Shown here: piece after piece, positions 1-8,350 of the stretch
Layout of the letters: the number at the start of each line of letters is the position of its first letter
How positions within the stretch are numbered: position 1 is the first letter of the stretch
NCBI GenBank assembly: GCA_019639235.1
Contig: JAHBSG010000021.1
Location: 1 to 64,000, forward strand
From: Acidobacteriota bacterium
Lineage (GTDB): Bacteria; Acidobacteriota; Blastocatellia; Pyrinomonadales; Pyrinomonadaceae
Length of the DNA stretch: 64,000 bases
Direction of reading: 5' to 3'
The notes under the pieces: generated by a model
What the model saw: the letters and a program-made list of their open reading frames with translations, nothing else
Told to the model about the DNA's origin: nothing
The model's database searches: none
Made by a program: the position numbers and the translations under genes

Positions 1-1
1 G

Positions 2-274
2 GCCGTTTTTGCAATTCTTATCGTTGGCACGTGGATAACGTATGTCGTTGCGTTTTGGGACCTCGACGCGATCTTCCCCGGAGCGAATACGCTGCTCGCA
101 CTTGCGATCGCCTTCACCAAGATGACGGTCGTTATGCTTTATTTCATGCACGTCCGGTGGAGCAAGGAGCTTATTTGGCTATCGGCGGTTGCCAGTTTCT
201 TCTGGCTGATCATTATGTTCGCCTTTACGATGCAGGATTATTTCACCCGCGTTTCGGGAGTCTTCTCCTCCTAG
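2..274 (+). CDS. cytochrome c oxidase subunit IV (caa3-type), 3' part
   Basis: This is the C-terminal 90 residues of a gene that begins before the window. It reads in frame from base 2 to the TAG at 272-274. Three hydrophobic segments are visible, at about residues 1-17, 30-50 and 54-76 of the visible part. The second carries the Lys-Met/Leu-Tyr-Phe-Met-His pattern seen in the small subunit IV (COX4_pro) of bacterial caa3/aa3 oxidases. It is an inner-membrane accessory subunit of the terminal oxidase and is usually the last gene of the ctaCDEF-type operon. The strong terminator that follows fits that position. Confidence 0.8.
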   Translation, partial: AVFAILIVGTWITYVVAFWDLDAIFPGANTLLALAIAFTKMTVVMLYFMHVRWSKELIWLSAVASFFWLIIMFAFTMQDYFTRVSGVFSS

Positions 275-297
275 GGTATCGAGGAATAATTCATGGA

Positions 298-332
298 CGC
301 GTCGGCCCTTTTTGCGGGGCGGGCGCGTTTTT
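298..332 (+). terminator. rho-independent terminator after the oxidase operon
   Basis: A GC-rich stem of about 11 bp with one mismatch and one wobble (left arm starts CGCGTCGG, right arm ends GGCGCG) is followed directly by TTTTT. It lies 24 bases after the subunit IV stop codon. Confidence 0.7.
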
Positions 333-453
333 CCGTTGTGGCTAGAAGTTGCCCCGTGTACGTGTTATTATCATCGGTTTGATGTCTTGAATTGGGACAT
401 TTCGGCCCCTTTTCGTGCAACAGGGCCGCCGTGTCGGACATCAGAGATTGGAG

Positions 454-1521
454 ATGATTCGCCCTTTTTATTCAAGCGTTGTGCGCGTGGCTCTTGTTGT
501 CGCTTTTGCGGCCTTTTTTTCGGGCTGCATTTCGGTCAAGGATGAACGCGGCACCCCGACGCTTCTGAAGACCGAAGAGGCCACGCTTGCGTTTCTTCGA
601 AGCGAGGTGGATCGCTTTGCGCGGGTCGATTCGCTCAGGGCGAAGATGGACCTGAAGTTCGAGGACAATTCCTTTGCCCAATTTGGCAGCAAGGAGGTTT
701 ATCGCTCGGCCGACGGAGAGGTCGTCGTCCAGCGTCCGGCGAGTATCTATCTCAAGGTGCAGGTCCCGGTCTTGAAGACCGATGTCGCCCAGATGACCTC
801 CGACGGCGAAAAGTTTCGCGTCGCCGTGCTTCAGGATGGCGGGAGCGGCAAATACAAGAAATTCGTGATGGGCACGAACAATGCCGATTACACAAAGCTC
901 CAGCGTGAGATCGACCTCGCCAATGGCGACGGCACGATACGCCAAAACGTCAACGCCTTTGCCAATCTCCGCCCGCAGCACTTTACCGATGCGATGCTCG
1001 TTAGGCCGACCGGCGGCGAGCACACGTATTCGATGAGCTCGACGTTCCTTATTGAGGAAGACCAGAAACAGCAGAAAAAATCGCCGCTCAGGATCGTCAA
1101 CCGCGGGTACTATCTGTTGGATGAATTTGGGCATAATGCCGATGGCGAACTGCAGATCGTCCGGCGATTCTGGTTCGACCGTGTCGGCGGCATCCGGCTC
1201 GCCCGCCAGCAGATCTTCGACGCCCGCGGCGAGATCGAGTCAGACATTGTTTACGGCCGAGAAGGCGTTCTCGGTGATACGGGCGAGCACAAGAATCTCC
1301 CGCTTGAGATCGTAGTAACGCGCCCGAAGGAAAAATATTCGATGCGGCTGACCTATCAGGTGCCTGAAAAGGTGATGATCGGCAACCAGTTTCCGCAGGA
1401 GGCTTTCGTTCTGCAAAACTCGTGGAACCTCGAGGAGGTCGATCTCGACAAGATGCTCCGCGAACTGAACGCCGGGTCACCGACGCCGCGGCCCGTTCCG
1501 GAGGCAAGCCGGCTGCAATAG
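454..1521 (+). CDS. outer-membrane-type lipoprotein, LolB/LolA-fold-like
   Basis: A 355-residue predicted lipoprotein. The ATG at 454 is preferred over one 13 codons upstream because it gives a normal signal peptide: a short basic start, a hydrophobic core, and Cys25 in the context Phe-Ser-Gly-Cys. The mature part is beta-rich ([11 protein letters not shown], then alternating strands) and resembles the curved-barrel fold of LolA/LolB and DUF4292 lipoproteins; I infer this from pattern only. It lies 8 bases upstream of a LolD-like ATPase and near a LolA-like gene, so a role in handling lipoproteins or lipids at the outer membrane is likely. No exact family was recognised. Confidence 0.7.
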   Translation: MIRPFYSSVVRVALVVAFAAFFSGCISVKDERGTPTLLKTEEATLAFLRSEVDRFARVDSLRAKMDLKFEDNSFAQFGSKEVYRSADGEVVVQRPASIYLKVQVPVLKTDVAQMTSDGEKFRVAVLQDGGSGKYKKFVMGTNNADYTKLQREIDLANGDGTIRQNVNAFANLRPQHFTDAMLVRPTGGEHTYSMSSTFLIEEDQKQQKKSPLRIVNRGYYLLDEFGHNADGELQIVRRFWFDRVGGIRLARQQIFDARGEIESDIVYGREGVLGDTGEHKNLPLEIVVTRPKEKYSMRLTYQVPEKVMIGNQFPQEAFVLQNSWNLEEVDLDKMLRELNAGSPTPRPVPEASRLQ

Positions 1522-1529
1522 CCCACGTA

Positions 1530-2222
1530 ATGAAGACCATTCTCAAGACAGAGGACCTGACAAAGTCCTACCGGATCGGAAAGAAGATCGATGTCCCTGC
1601 ACTGCGGGGCGTTTCGCTTGATATCCAGGAAGGCGAGTTCGTCGCGATCATGGGCCCCTCGGGCTGCGGCAAATCGACGCTGCTGCATCTGCTCGGCGGC
1701 CTGCTTAGCCCGACCACCGGCCGGATCATAATCGACGGCGAAGACATCTCCAATGTCTCCGATGCCAAGCGGACCGACATCCGCCGGCGGAAAATCGGCT
1801 TCGTCTTTCAGCGATTCAATCTTTTTCCGACGCTTTCGGCCGAGGGAAACCTGAAACTCGCCGAGCGGATCCATACCGGCGACCATAGCCACGACGATTC
1901 GAAACGGCGCGAGGTATTGCGGCTTTTGAAGCTGGAAGATAAAATGCACCACAAGCCGCTTGAACTTTCCGGCGGCGAGCAGCAGCGTGTCGCACTCGCA
2001 CGTGCCGTTATCAACGAACCGGCGATCATCCTCGCCGACGAGCCGACCGGAAATCTCGATACGGAGAATTCGAAGATCGTGCTCGATATGTTCCGCCGGC
2101 TGAACGAAGAATTTAATCAAACGATCATCATGATCACCCATAACCCCGAGGCGGCGGCCGTATGTTCGCGGACGATAAATATGCGCGATGGGCGAGTGGT
2201 CGAGGAAGAAAAGGTCGGATAA
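1530..2222 (+). CDS. ABC transporter ATP-binding protein, LolD/MacB-type
   Basis: A 230-residue ATPase. It has Walker [10 protein letters not shown] at residues 42-50, a Q-loop ([11 protein letters not shown]), the signature [14 protein letters not shown], Walker [13 protein letters not shown] and the switch His in MITHN. The TGNLD after Walker B and the overall length are typical of the LolD/FtsE/MacB ATPase group, which works FtsX-type permeases on lipoproteins or other envelope substrates. No permease gene is adjacent. It is probably cotranscribed with the lipoprotein gene 8 bases upstream and the one-TM protein 3 bases downstream. Confidence 0.93.
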   Translation: MKTILKTEDLTKSYRIGKKIDVPALRGVSLDIQEGEFVAIMGPSGCGKSTLLHLLGGLLSPTTGRIIIDGEDISNVSDAKRTDIRRRKIGFVFQRFNLFPTLSAEGNLKLAERIHTGDHSHDDSKRREVLRLLKLEDKMHHKPLELSGGEQQRVALARAVINEPAIILADEPTGNLDTENSKIVLDMFRRLNEEFNQTIIMITHNPEAAAVCSRTINMRDGRVVEEEKVG

Positions 2223-2225
2223 ACG

Positions 2226-2528
2226 ATGGGCGTTTTCAAGCGAGCAGTCCTGTGGGATTACGGTCGGGAGACCTCGATCTACGTCATTTTTTGCCTGCTG
2301 ATCGTCGCCTTTATATTTCTGACGCCGCGGTCGTGGTTCGATAAGCGGGAAAAGCTTGCAACCCAGACCTCGCGGCTGATCGTCAAAGCCGAGGACTTCT
2401 CGCCCGACAGGGCAACGCTCGAACGCCGCGTTCGTGAGCTGAGCGGAAATCCATCGGCGGTCGTGGTCGAGACCCGCGAGAAAAAGAACGCTCGCGGAGA
2501 GACCGTTTATGAGATAGAGATCCGCTAG
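2226..2528 (+). CDS. single-pass membrane protein, unknown function
   Basis: A 100-residue protein starting 3 bases after the ABC ATPase stop. One transmembrane helix lies at about residues 17-33 (SIYVIFCLLIVAFIFL) after a short cytoplasmic N-terminus that contains a Trp and charged residues. The remaining 65 residues form a soluble, charged tail with an Arg/Glu-rich helix and a terminal beta pattern. No family was recognised. Tight spacing on both sides suggests it works with the ATPase and lipoprotein genes of this cluster. Confidence 0.75.
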   Translation: MGVFKRAVLWDYGRETSIYVIFCLLIVAFIFLTPRSWFDKREKLATQTSRLIVKAEDFSPDRATLERRVRELSGNPSAVVVETREKKNARGETVYEIEIR

Positions 2529-2571
2529 ATCGGCCCGCGTGCCTTTCTTGCATTTACGGAGATTTATTTAT

Positions 2572-3264
2572 ATGAGCAACTTAAAGCGATATTTGGGCTT
2601 TGCCGCATTGCTATTTGTTTTCATCGGCGGTGCGGCCGCGAGCGAGGCCTCGGGCCAGTTGAAAAACACGATTTTGAGCCGTATGGACGCCCATAACAAG
2701 GCACTTCAGTCGCTCAGGGCCGATGTGACAATGGTCAAGGAGAACACGCAGCTACGCGTTAAAGACACGACCGAAGGCAAGGTGCTCTATGTGCCTCAGC
2801 GAAACAGCGACCCGCTCGTCCGGATTGATTGGCGGAGCCCGGATGAAACGTTTGCGGTCGCAAAGGGCACTTACATAATCTATCGTCCGCGTCTTCAGCA
2901 GTACATCACCGGCAGCACCAAACAGGCAAAAGGCAAGGGAACCGCGGGCGGAGCACTTGCATTTATGAATATGTCGCGTGCTGAGCTTCGCAAGAATTAT
3001 GAGGTGGTAATTTTGAGTGAGAACGCATCGTTGAGCGGTGGGGTCAGTACGATCCACCTGAAGCTCACGCCAAAGACCAAGACCTCTTATCAATATGCCG
3101 AGGTTTGGGTCGATTCTGACGGAATGCCTCGGCAGTCGAAGATCGTCGAAAATAATGGAGATTCGACCACGATCTTGCTCAAGAATCTGGAGAAGAACAT
3201 CACGATTGACCGGTCCACCTTTCAGGTCAAGCTTCCGCCCGGAACGAAGCGGGTAGATGCCTAG
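2572..3264 (+). CDS. LolA-like outer membrane lipoprotein carrier / sorting protein
   Basis: A 230-residue exported protein. The ATG at 2572 follows a GGAG 10 bases upstream and gives a signal peptide ending near Ala-Ala-Ser-Glu-Ala-Ser-Gly. The mature sequence has the LolA-type layout: an N-terminal helix (ILSRMDAHNKALQSLRADV) packed on an 11-strand half barrel, the phrase RIDWRSPDETFAVAKG, and a late SKIVENNGDSTTILLKN strand pair. LolA-fold carriers ferry lipoproteins through the periplasm to the outer membrane. Its place after a LolD-type ATPase and a lipoprotein supports that role. It ends at a clear terminator. Confidence 0.8.
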   Translation: MSNLKRYLGFAALLFVFIGGAAASEASGQLKNTILSRMDAHNKALQSLRADVTMVKENTQLRVKDTTEGKVLYVPQRNSDPLVRIDWRSPDETFAVAKGTYIIYRPRLQQYITGSTKQAKGKGTAGGALAFMNMSRAELRKNYEVVILSENASLSGGVSTIHLKLTPKTKTSYQYAEVWVDSDGMPRQSKIVENNGDSTTILLKNLEKNITIDRSTFQVKLPPGTKRVDA

Positions 3265-3284
3265 TTTGGCGGTCATTTTCGATC

Positions 3285-3318
3285 AGCCCCGGGCGAAAGC
3301 GGTCCGGGGCTTTTTCTT
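3285..3318 (+). terminator. rho-independent terminator after the Lol-like cluster
   Basis: AGCCCCGG pairs with CCGGGGCT around an 11-base loop and is followed by TTTTCTTT. Confidence 0.85.
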
Positions 3319-3323
3319 TCGGT

Positions 3324-3352
3324 TTGAATTGCCGTTCACCGCATCTTATAAT
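3324..3352 (+). promoter_or_regulatory. sigma-70-type promoter for the radical SAM gene
   Basis: TTGAAT at 3324-3329, a 17-base spacer, and a perfect TATAAT at 3347-3352. The downstream ATG is at 3400, giving a leader of about 40 bases. It starts right after the terminator of the previous cluster. Confidence 0.75.
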
Positions 3353-3399
3353 TTCGGTTTCGGCAGATAAGCGGAAGGCCGGCCTTCCAGCAGAGTTTT

Positions 3400-4425
3400 A
3401 TGCCCAAGGCAAGTTCATTTAGCAGGTTCACACGCGGCGTCCGCCATACGGTGCGGGCGTTCGCTTCGACCAAGCACCCGGTGCTGGTCCACATCGTCCC
3501 GATGCGGCGGTGCAATCTTTCGTGTACCTACTGCAATGAATATGACAAGACGAGCGATCCGGTGCCGATCGATGTAATGCTCGAGCGGATCGATAAACTC
3601 GCTGAGTTCGGTTCATCGGTTATCACCATCTCGGGCGGCGAACCGATGATGCACCCAGAGATCTACGAGATCATCGCCCGAATCCGCCACCACGGAATGA
3701 TCGCCGGCCTTATCTCGAACGGCTACTATTTTCAGGTCGATAAGATCAAAAAGCTGAACGAAGCCGGGCTCGATTATCTGCAGATATCGATCGATAACGT
3801 GACGCCTGACGATGTTTCAAAGAAGAGCCTCAAAGTGCTCGATTCGAAGCTCGTCAACCTCCGCGACCATGCAAAGTTCAAGGTGAACATCAATTCGGTC
3901 GTCGGCGGCGGCGTGGCTAATCCCGAAGAAGCTTTGATCATCGCGAGCCGTGCCCGCGAGCTTGGTTTCTCATCGACCGTCGGCGTCATCCACGACGAGA
4001 TGGGCCTGAACAAGGGCCTGACCGACCGCGAGAAGGAAGTTTACAAAGAGATCAAATCGAAGGGCACGCGGTCATACGCCCGCTGGAATTGGTTCCAAGA
4101 CGCGCTCGTCGAAGGCAAGGAATACGAATGGCGGTGCCGTGCCGGCGCCCGCTATCTTTATGTTGATGAGGGCGGCATCGTGAGCTGGTGCTCGCAGCAG
4201 CGGGGCACGCCGGGAATTCCGCTGCTCGAATATACCCGCGAGGATATGGAGCGGGAATACATCACCGAGAAATGGTGTGCACCAACCTGCACCATCCAAT
4301 GCGTCCATCAGGTCGGCCACCTCGACGCCTGGCGGGATAAACAGATCTCGATAAGCGACTACAACAACCGCAAAGGCAATGGCCTGAAAAAGGAGACTGT
4401 CGCACAGGTCCTCAACACCGAATAA
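3400..4425 (+). CDS. radical SAM protein with C-terminal Cys cluster
   Basis: A 341-residue radical SAM enzyme. The CxxxCxYC motif (Cys38, Cys42, Cys45) binds the 4Fe-4S cluster that cleaves S-adenosylmethionine. It is followed by the GGEP motif ([11 protein letters not shown]) and the later LQISID strand of the partial TIM barrel. A second set of cysteines occurs near residues 246, 264, 288, 292 and 296 ([27 protein letters not shown]), as in SPASM/twitch-type auxiliary cluster domains. The barrel and CRAG...YVDEGG region recall HpnH-like and cofactor/peptide-maturation radical SAM proteins, but no substrate can be assigned. It stands alone between its own promoter and terminator. Confidence 0.88.
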   Translation: MPKASSFSRFTRGVRHTVRAFASTKHPVLVHIVPMRRCNLSCTYCNEYDKTSDPVPIDVMLERIDKLAEFGSSVITISGGEPMMHPEIYEIIARIRHHGMIAGLISNGYYFQVDKIKKLNEAGLDYLQISIDNVTPDDVSKKSLKVLDSKLVNLRDHAKFKVNINSVVGGGVANPEEALIIASRARELGFSSTVGVIHDEMGLNKGLTDREKEVYKEIKSKGTRSYARWNWFQDALVEGKEYEWRCRAGARYLYVDEGGIVSWCSQQRGTPGIPLLEYTREDMEREYITEKWCAPTCTIQCVHQVGHLDAWRDKQISISDYNNRKGNGLKKETVAQVLNTE

Positions 4426-4431
4426 AGGAAC

Positions 4432-4459
4432 CGCCGGGCACGTCCCGGCGTATTTATTT
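4432..4459 (+). terminator. rho-independent terminator
   Basis: CGCCGGG and CCCGGCG form a perfect 7-bp stem with a 5-base loop, followed by TATTTATTT, directly after the radical SAM stop. The following gene starts at 4462. Confidence 0.75.
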
Positions 4460-4461
4460 CA

Positions 4462-4953
4462 ATGACCGGCGAAGAACATAACAAGTACGTATCATGGGCC
4501 TTTTTGGCGTATGGGATATTTCAGGCTGTGGTGCTGCTTTTCATCGCCGCGGTATTTCTTGTTATCTTCGGTGCGGCCGGTGCGAGCGACCCGAACTTTC
4601 CGGGGCTTCTCTTCGGGGTGATCGCCACGGTCGCTATTCTAATTAACCTCGTTTTTGCGGCTCCTTCGTTCATCGCCTATTACGCGATGAAAAACCGAAA
4701 GCCCTGGGCACGCATCGCGGCAATCGTCGCCGGAGCGTTGGCCGTGATGAACGTGCCGTTTGGTACGCTCGCCGGCGTTTATGCCTTCGTGTTCTTTCTC
4801 GGCGAGGACTGGAAGCAGGTTTACGAGCCGCAGCGGCCGCCGCAGTTTCTCGGCAACGAAGCCGGATTCGGCTCTTCATTCGGCCGCGACGATTACACGG
4901 CCGCCGACCGCGACGCTCAATTCCAATACCGCGAACCGCCCGACTGGCGATAG
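4462..4953 (+). CDS. small multi-pass membrane protein, unknown
   Basis: A 163-residue protein with three to four hydrophobic segments (about residues 10-38, 48-74, 84-112) and a hydrophilic tail rich in Pro, Arg and aromatic residues. The Lys-Asn-Arg-Lys-Pro-Trp-Ala-Arg stretch before the last helix looks like a cytoplasmic loop. The pattern resembles DUF4870/DUF2127-like small membrane proteins, but nothing specific was recognised. The start directly follows a terminator, so its transcription probably begins within or just after that hairpin, or depends on read-through. Confidence 0.65.
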   Translation: MTGEEHNKYVSWAFLAYGIFQAVVLLFIAAVFLVIFGAAGASDPNFPGLLFGVIATVAILINLVFAAPSFIAYYAMKNRKPWARIAAIVAGALAVMNVPFGTLAGVYAFVFFLGEDWKQVYEPQRPPQFLGNEAGFGSSFGRDDYTAADRDAQFQYREPPDWR

Positions 4954-5000
4954 GCCAACCGTTACGTCGTTCGGTCCCGATCGAACATCCGAACAAATCC

Positions 5001-5034
5001 TTGTATAAACCCAAGTGATACTTTAATATCACTT
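5001..5034 (+). promoter_or_regulatory. promoter and palindromic operator of the TA operon
   Basis: AAGTGATA at 5013-5020 and TATCACTT at 5027-5034 are perfect 8-bp inverted repeats around CTTTAA. A promoter fits over it: TTGTAT at 5001-5006, a 17-base spacer, and TAATAT at 5024-5029 inside the palindrome. Transcription would then begin at or next to the antitoxin ATG at 5036. Type II antitoxins commonly repress by binding such palindromes. Confidence 0.75.
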
Positions 5035-5035
5035 T

Positions 5036-5293
5036 ATGCGAGCCGAACTTGTTACCACACTAAAACGGAAAGCGACAGAGTTGATCGCCGAGGTCGACCG
5101 AGATAAGCAGCCGATACTGATCACACACCGCGGACTGCCTGCGGCCTATTTGGTAGATACCGAAACCTTCGAACTGCAGCAGCGGCGGATCGAGATACTC
5201 GAAGCGATCGCCAGAGGTGAACGGGCCCTTGCCGAAGGGAAGACACGTACTCACGACGAGGTCGAGCGAAGATTTGAAAAATGGCGCAAGTAA
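5036..5293 (+). CDS. type II antitoxin, Phd/YefM family
   Basis: An 85-residue antitoxin. The N-terminal half (MRAELVTTLKRKATELIAEV, then PILITHRGLPAAYLVD) is the Phd/YefM DNA-binding fold, and the C-terminal half is a charged helix that would bind the toxin. The ATG lies one base after the palindrome at 5013-5034 with no room for a Shine-Dalgarno site. The start is nevertheless supported because family members begin with the same MxxELVTTLKR pattern. The gene overlaps the toxin start by 13 bases, so translation is probably coupled. It is expected to neutralise the ParE/RelE toxin and repress its own promoter. Confidence 0.88.
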   Translation: MRAELVTTLKRKATELIAEVDRDKQPILITHRGLPAAYLVDTETFELQQRRIEILEAIARGERALAEGKTRTHDEVERRFEKWRK

Positions 5294-5598
5294 TTTGGCT
5301 CGAACCGGCGGAGCTTGACCTAGAGGAGATCGCGGAATATATTGCGCTCGACGACCCGGAAGCCGCGAACGAATTTGTTGTTCGTGTTCTCAAAAGAGTA
5401 AGACTCTTGATAGATCACCCGCGAATTGGAACGTTTATCCCCGAACTGCCTGAGTCGAAATATCGCCAACTCATCGTCGGCCCGTGCCGGATATTTCATC
5501 GCATTGAAGAGGACAAGGTCTATATTGTTCACATTCGTCGATCGGAACAGTTGTTTCGACCTTCGTTGTTGGATGAACTCGACACGGAGGCTTCCTGA
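5281..5598 (+). CDS. type II toxin, RelE/ParE superfamily
   Basis: A 105-residue toxin of the RelE/ParE fold. Typical features are the opening strand VIWLEPAELDLEEIAEYI, the helix PEAANEFVVRVLKRVRLLIDHP, the G-T-F-I-P-E-L turn, and the late strands YRQLIVGPCRIFHRIEED and VYIVHIRRS. The DLEEIAEYIA and R-Q-L-I-V-G-P-C-R-I-F patterns favour ParE, which acts on gyrase, over the mRNA-cleaving RelE branch, but this is inference. It follows its antitoxin with a 13-base overlap. Confidence 0.88.
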   Translation: MAQVIWLEPAELDLEEIAEYIALDDPEAANEFVVRVLKRVRLLIDHPRIGTFIPELPESKYRQLIVGPCRIFHRIEEDKVYIVHIRRSEQLFRPSLLDELDTEAS

Positions 5599-5636
5599 TT
5601 TCACGCGCTGAACCGAATTCGGTTATTCTTGGATAT

Positions 5637-6239
5637 ATGAAATACAACAGGAACCAGGCGAAAACCCTGACGAACGCAAAGGAACTAGAGCTGTATGACA
5701 TGGCGCGTCCGCCGCGTCTGAGCAAGCTCACGGTGAAGCAATTGAAGAACCTGGTCAAGCGTAGCCGAACGCTCCGCGATAAGCTTAAGGACGTAAAGCG
5801 AAGCCAGGTGAGGGCGAAGCAGGCCGGTGCGAAGGCCCGCGGTGCGGTTCCGGCCGACCGCAGCAAGGAGAAAGCCGAGCTTTTTGCCGAGGTCCACGAC
5901 GTATTTGTCGCCCGGCTTGAAAAGGCCGAAGCCGCCGAGGCAAAGGCAAAGGAAAAAGCGAAGGCCGCGGCAAAGAAGCCGCTAGCTTCGGCCGCCAAGG
6001 GCCGCGGTGCCGGTGCCGGAAAGATCCCGGCAAGCCGGTCCGACAAGGCGACCTTCGCTTCAAAGGCCGCTGCACATCCTGAGGTTGATGCGTCGAAGGG
6101 AGCACAGGCGAAGGCCCGGCTCGAAGACCCAAAAGCTCAGGTCGAAGAGACCCGGATCGCCCGCGGCGGGCTGAAACGACAGCAAGGCCACATGGCCCGG
6201 CTCAATAAGCAGCGGCAGGGAAAGCGAGACTCGAAATAA
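5637..6239 (+). CDS. Lys/Ala-rich basic protein, possibly nucleic-acid binding
   Basis: A 200-residue, strongly basic protein. Residues 23-65 (ARPPRLSKLTVKQLKNLVKRS and onward) look like a structured helical head. Residues 95-150 are an Ala/Lys/Glu-rich low-complexity helix with AKAKEKAKAAAKKP-type repeats, recalling histone H1-like or HU-tail proteins. The tail is again basic (GGLKRQQGHMARLNKQRQGK). I do not recognise the family. DNA or RNA binding is inferred from composition. It is monocistronic, ending at a strong hairpin terminator. Confidence 0.7.
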   Translation: MKYNRNQAKTLTNAKELELYDMARPPRLSKLTVKQLKNLVKRSRTLRDKLKDVKRSQVRAKQAGAKARGAVPADRSKEKAELFAEVHDVFVARLEKAEAAEAKAKEKAKAAAKKPLASAAKGRGAGAGKIPASRSDKATFASKAAAHPEVDASKGAQAKARLEDPKAQVEETRIARGGLKRQQGHMARLNKQRQGKRDSK

Positions 6240-6245
6240 ATGGAC

Positions 6246-6285
6246 AAAGCCGGCGGGGGAATAAACCTGCCGGCTTTCGTCCTTT
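6246..6285 (+). terminator. rho-independent terminator
   Basis: AAAGCCGGC pairs perfectly with GCCGGCTTT around a 14-base loop, followed by CGTCCTTT. Confidence 0.75.
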
Positions 6286-6292
6286 AGCCCCT

Positions 6293-6868
6293 ATGAGCGA
6301 AAAACTTTACGTACCGATACTGCTCGGCACGAACCGAAAGGACCGCCAAAGCGAGCACGTTGCGAAGTGGGTCTTTGCAAAGATGAAGGAACGCGACGAC
6401 ATCGAGCCCGTCTATTTCGACGTTCGCGATTTCGATCTGCCGCGGGAACATTACGGCACTGAGATCGGGCATCTTTTCCCTGAGTGGCGCGATGCGGTGA
6501 TCCGGGCGGACGGTCTCGTCATCGTTACGCCGGAATATAATCACGGCTATCCGGGAGCGCTCAAGAGCATTCTTGATCTGCTCTTGAAAGAGTACATCCA
6601 CAAGGCCGTTGCTCTCGTCGGCGTGTCGGCCGGCCCGTGGGGCGGGACGCGTGTCATCGAATCGATGGTGCCGATGGTCCGCGAACTCGGGCTCGCCGTG
6701 ACCTTTACCGACCTCAACTTCCCGAAGGTCGGCACCAAGTTTGATTCCGACGGCAAGTTGCTTGATGATGCCTACGAAAAGCGGGTCACAGGCTTTCTCG
6801 ATGAACTCGTCTGGATGGCCCGGGCTCTTAGGTGGGGAAGAGAAAACCTCGTTTCTAAGCATCATTGA
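6293..6868 (+). CDS. NAD(P)H-dependent FMN reductase family flavoprotein
   Basis: A 191-residue flavodoxin-fold oxidoreductase. The FMN phosphate loop is LLGTNRKDRQSEHVA near the N-terminus. The second family motif, VIVTPEYNHGYPGALKSILD, lies near residue 80 and stacks on the flavin. Such enzymes reduce FMN, quinones or azo/chromate compounds with NAD(P)H in the cytoplasm. The length matches the PF03358 family. It precedes a VIT-type transporter by 17 bases, so the two may share a transcript. Confidence 0.9.
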   Translation: MSEKLYVPILLGTNRKDRQSEHVAKWVFAKMKERDDIEPVYFDVRDFDLPREHYGTEIGHLFPEWRDAVIRADGLVIVTPEYNHGYPGALKSILDLLLKEYIHKAVALVGVSAGPWGGTRVIESMVPMVRELGLAVTFTDLNFPKVGTKFDSDGKLLDDAYEKRVTGFLDELVWMARALRWGRENLVSKHH

Positions 6869-6885
6869 TCGAAGCCCGATGAACT

Positions 6886-7578
6886 ATGCGGCATTCTGAA
6901 TTCCACAGGACCGAACGGATCGGTTGGCTGCGTGCCGCGGTATTGGGTGCCAACGACGGCATCGTCTCTACGGCGAGCCTCGTTATCGGTGTCGCGGCGG
7001 CGGCGGGTGACCGCGACGCCATCTTGATCGCGGGTATTGCCGGCCTGGTCGCCGGAGCGATGTCGATGGCCGCCGGTGAATACGTTTCGGTCTATTCGCA
7101 GGCGGACACCGAGCGGGCCGACCTTGAGCGGGAGAAGAAGGAGCTTGAAGAAGACCCGGAGGGCGAACTGGCTGAGCTTACCGGCATCTACATCGACCGC
7201 GGGCTCAGCCCCGGGCTTGCCAAACAGGTAGCCGAGGAACTCACCGCCGGCGACAAGCTTGCCGCCCATGCCCGCGACGAGCTTGGTTTGACAGAAGAAC
7301 TCAAGGCAAGGCCCGTACAGGCGGCGGTCTTTTCTGCGCTGAGCTTCGCGGCGGGAGCACTAATTCCCCTTGCCCTTGCTTGGGGCTTCACCGGCGGTTG
7401 GCTGATCTACATCGTCGGCGGCGGTTCTCTGATCTCGCTTGCATTGCTTGGCGCTTTGGCGGCACGAACAGGCGGAGCCGATCCGGTTCGCGGTGCGGCG
7501 AGGGTCGCTTTCTGGGGAGCGGCGGCGATGATCGTGACCGCCTTGGTCGGAAAGATCTTTGGAACGACGGTCGGATGA
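6886..7578 (+). CDS. VIT1/CCC1 family iron/manganese transporter
   Basis: A 230-residue membrane protein of the VIT family. The N-terminal motif RAAVLGANDGIVSTASLVIG and the second motif AGAMSMAAGEYVSVYSQADTE are diagnostic. A charged helical insert (about residues 80-135) is the metal-binding cytoplasmic domain. Three further helices follow. Members export or sequester Fe2+/Mn2+. The upstream flavin reductase could supply reduced metal, which is only an association by position. Confidence 0.93.
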   Translation: MRHSEFHRTERIGWLRAAVLGANDGIVSTASLVIGVAAAAGDRDAILIAGIAGLVAGAMSMAAGEYVSVYSQADTERADLEREKKELEEDPEGELAELTGIYIDRGLSPGLAKQVAEELTAGDKLAAHARDELGLTEELKARPVQAAVFSALSFAAGALIPLALAWGFTGGWLIYIVGGGSLISLALLGALAARTGGADPVRGAARVAFWGAAAMIVTALVGKIFGTTVG

Positions 7579-7600
7579 TTTCGAAAGCTTTCCTGTTCAA

Positions 7601-8350
7601 ATGAAAAAGGTTCTCCTCGCGATAGGTATTCTGATCGGCTCGCTGCTTCTCTCGGTCGGAGTTTTTCTTGGCTGGGCGTTGTGGATACCGTCGCCGATGC
7701 CGGAGGCTCTTGCGGCGATGACGAGCGACGAGACGGTCGAGGTGCGCGCCGAGCCTACTCTCACCTTTCTTCCAAAAACAGCGAAGCCGAAGGCCGGTAT
7801 TGTCATCTATCCCGGAGCAAGGGTCGATCCGCGTTCCTATGCTCCGCTCGGCCGGCGGCTCGCCGAGGCCGGATATCTTGCGGCGATCCCTTCTGTGCGG
7901 CTAAATATGGCGGTCCTCGAACCGGATGCGGCGGCTAGGGTCATTGCAGAAAATCCGGATGTACCAACCTGGATCGCGGCGGGGCATTCGCTCGGCGGGA
8001 CGATGGCTGCGAGGTTCGCGGAGGCCAACCCGGGGCAGTTCCGCGGCGTTATTTTTCTTGGGTCGTATCCGTTGGCCGCCTCTCAATTAAAGGATTCGGG
8101 CCTGGCGGTGATTTCGATTTATGGAACGCTCGACGGCGTTTCCGAGCCCCGGGAGGTTCGGGCGGCCGGGCTTGTTCTGCCGGCGAACACCGTTTGGGTC
8201 GCGATCGAGGGCGGGAACCACGCTCAGTTCGGCTACTACGGCGACCAGAGCGGCGACAATGCCGCCGCGATCAACCGCGAAGAGCAGCAGCGGCAGACGG
8301 CCGAGGCGATCATTAGTTTTCTTAGTTCTCTTGAGACGGCGCAGCCTTAA
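7601..8350 (+). CDS. membrane-anchored alpha/beta hydrolase
   Basis: A 249-residue alpha/beta hydrolase with an N-terminal hydrophobic anchor (residues 5-28). The nucleophile elbow is GHSLGG. An acid residue in YGTLDG and a His in EGGNHAQFG complete a plausible Ser-Asp-His triad. The order fits the short PF12695-like hydrolases seen as esterases or unknowns. The ATG at 7601 is chosen because upstream in-frame codons run into the VIT gene and the signal anchor begins here. Its last 29 bases overlap the 3' end of the convergent pyruvate kinase gene. Confidence 0.85.
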   Translation: MKKVLLAIGILIGSLLLSVGVFLGWALWIPSPMPEALAAMTSDETVEVRAEPTLTFLPKTAKPKAGIVIYPGARVDPRSYAPLGRRLAEAGYLAAIPSVRLNMAVLEPDAAARVIAENPDVPTWIAAGHSLGGTMAARFAEANPGQFRGVIFLGSYPLAASQLKDSGLAVISIYGTLDGVSEPREVRAAGLVLPANTVWVAIEGGNHAQFGYYGDQSGDNAAAINREEQQRQTAEAIISFLSSLETAQP

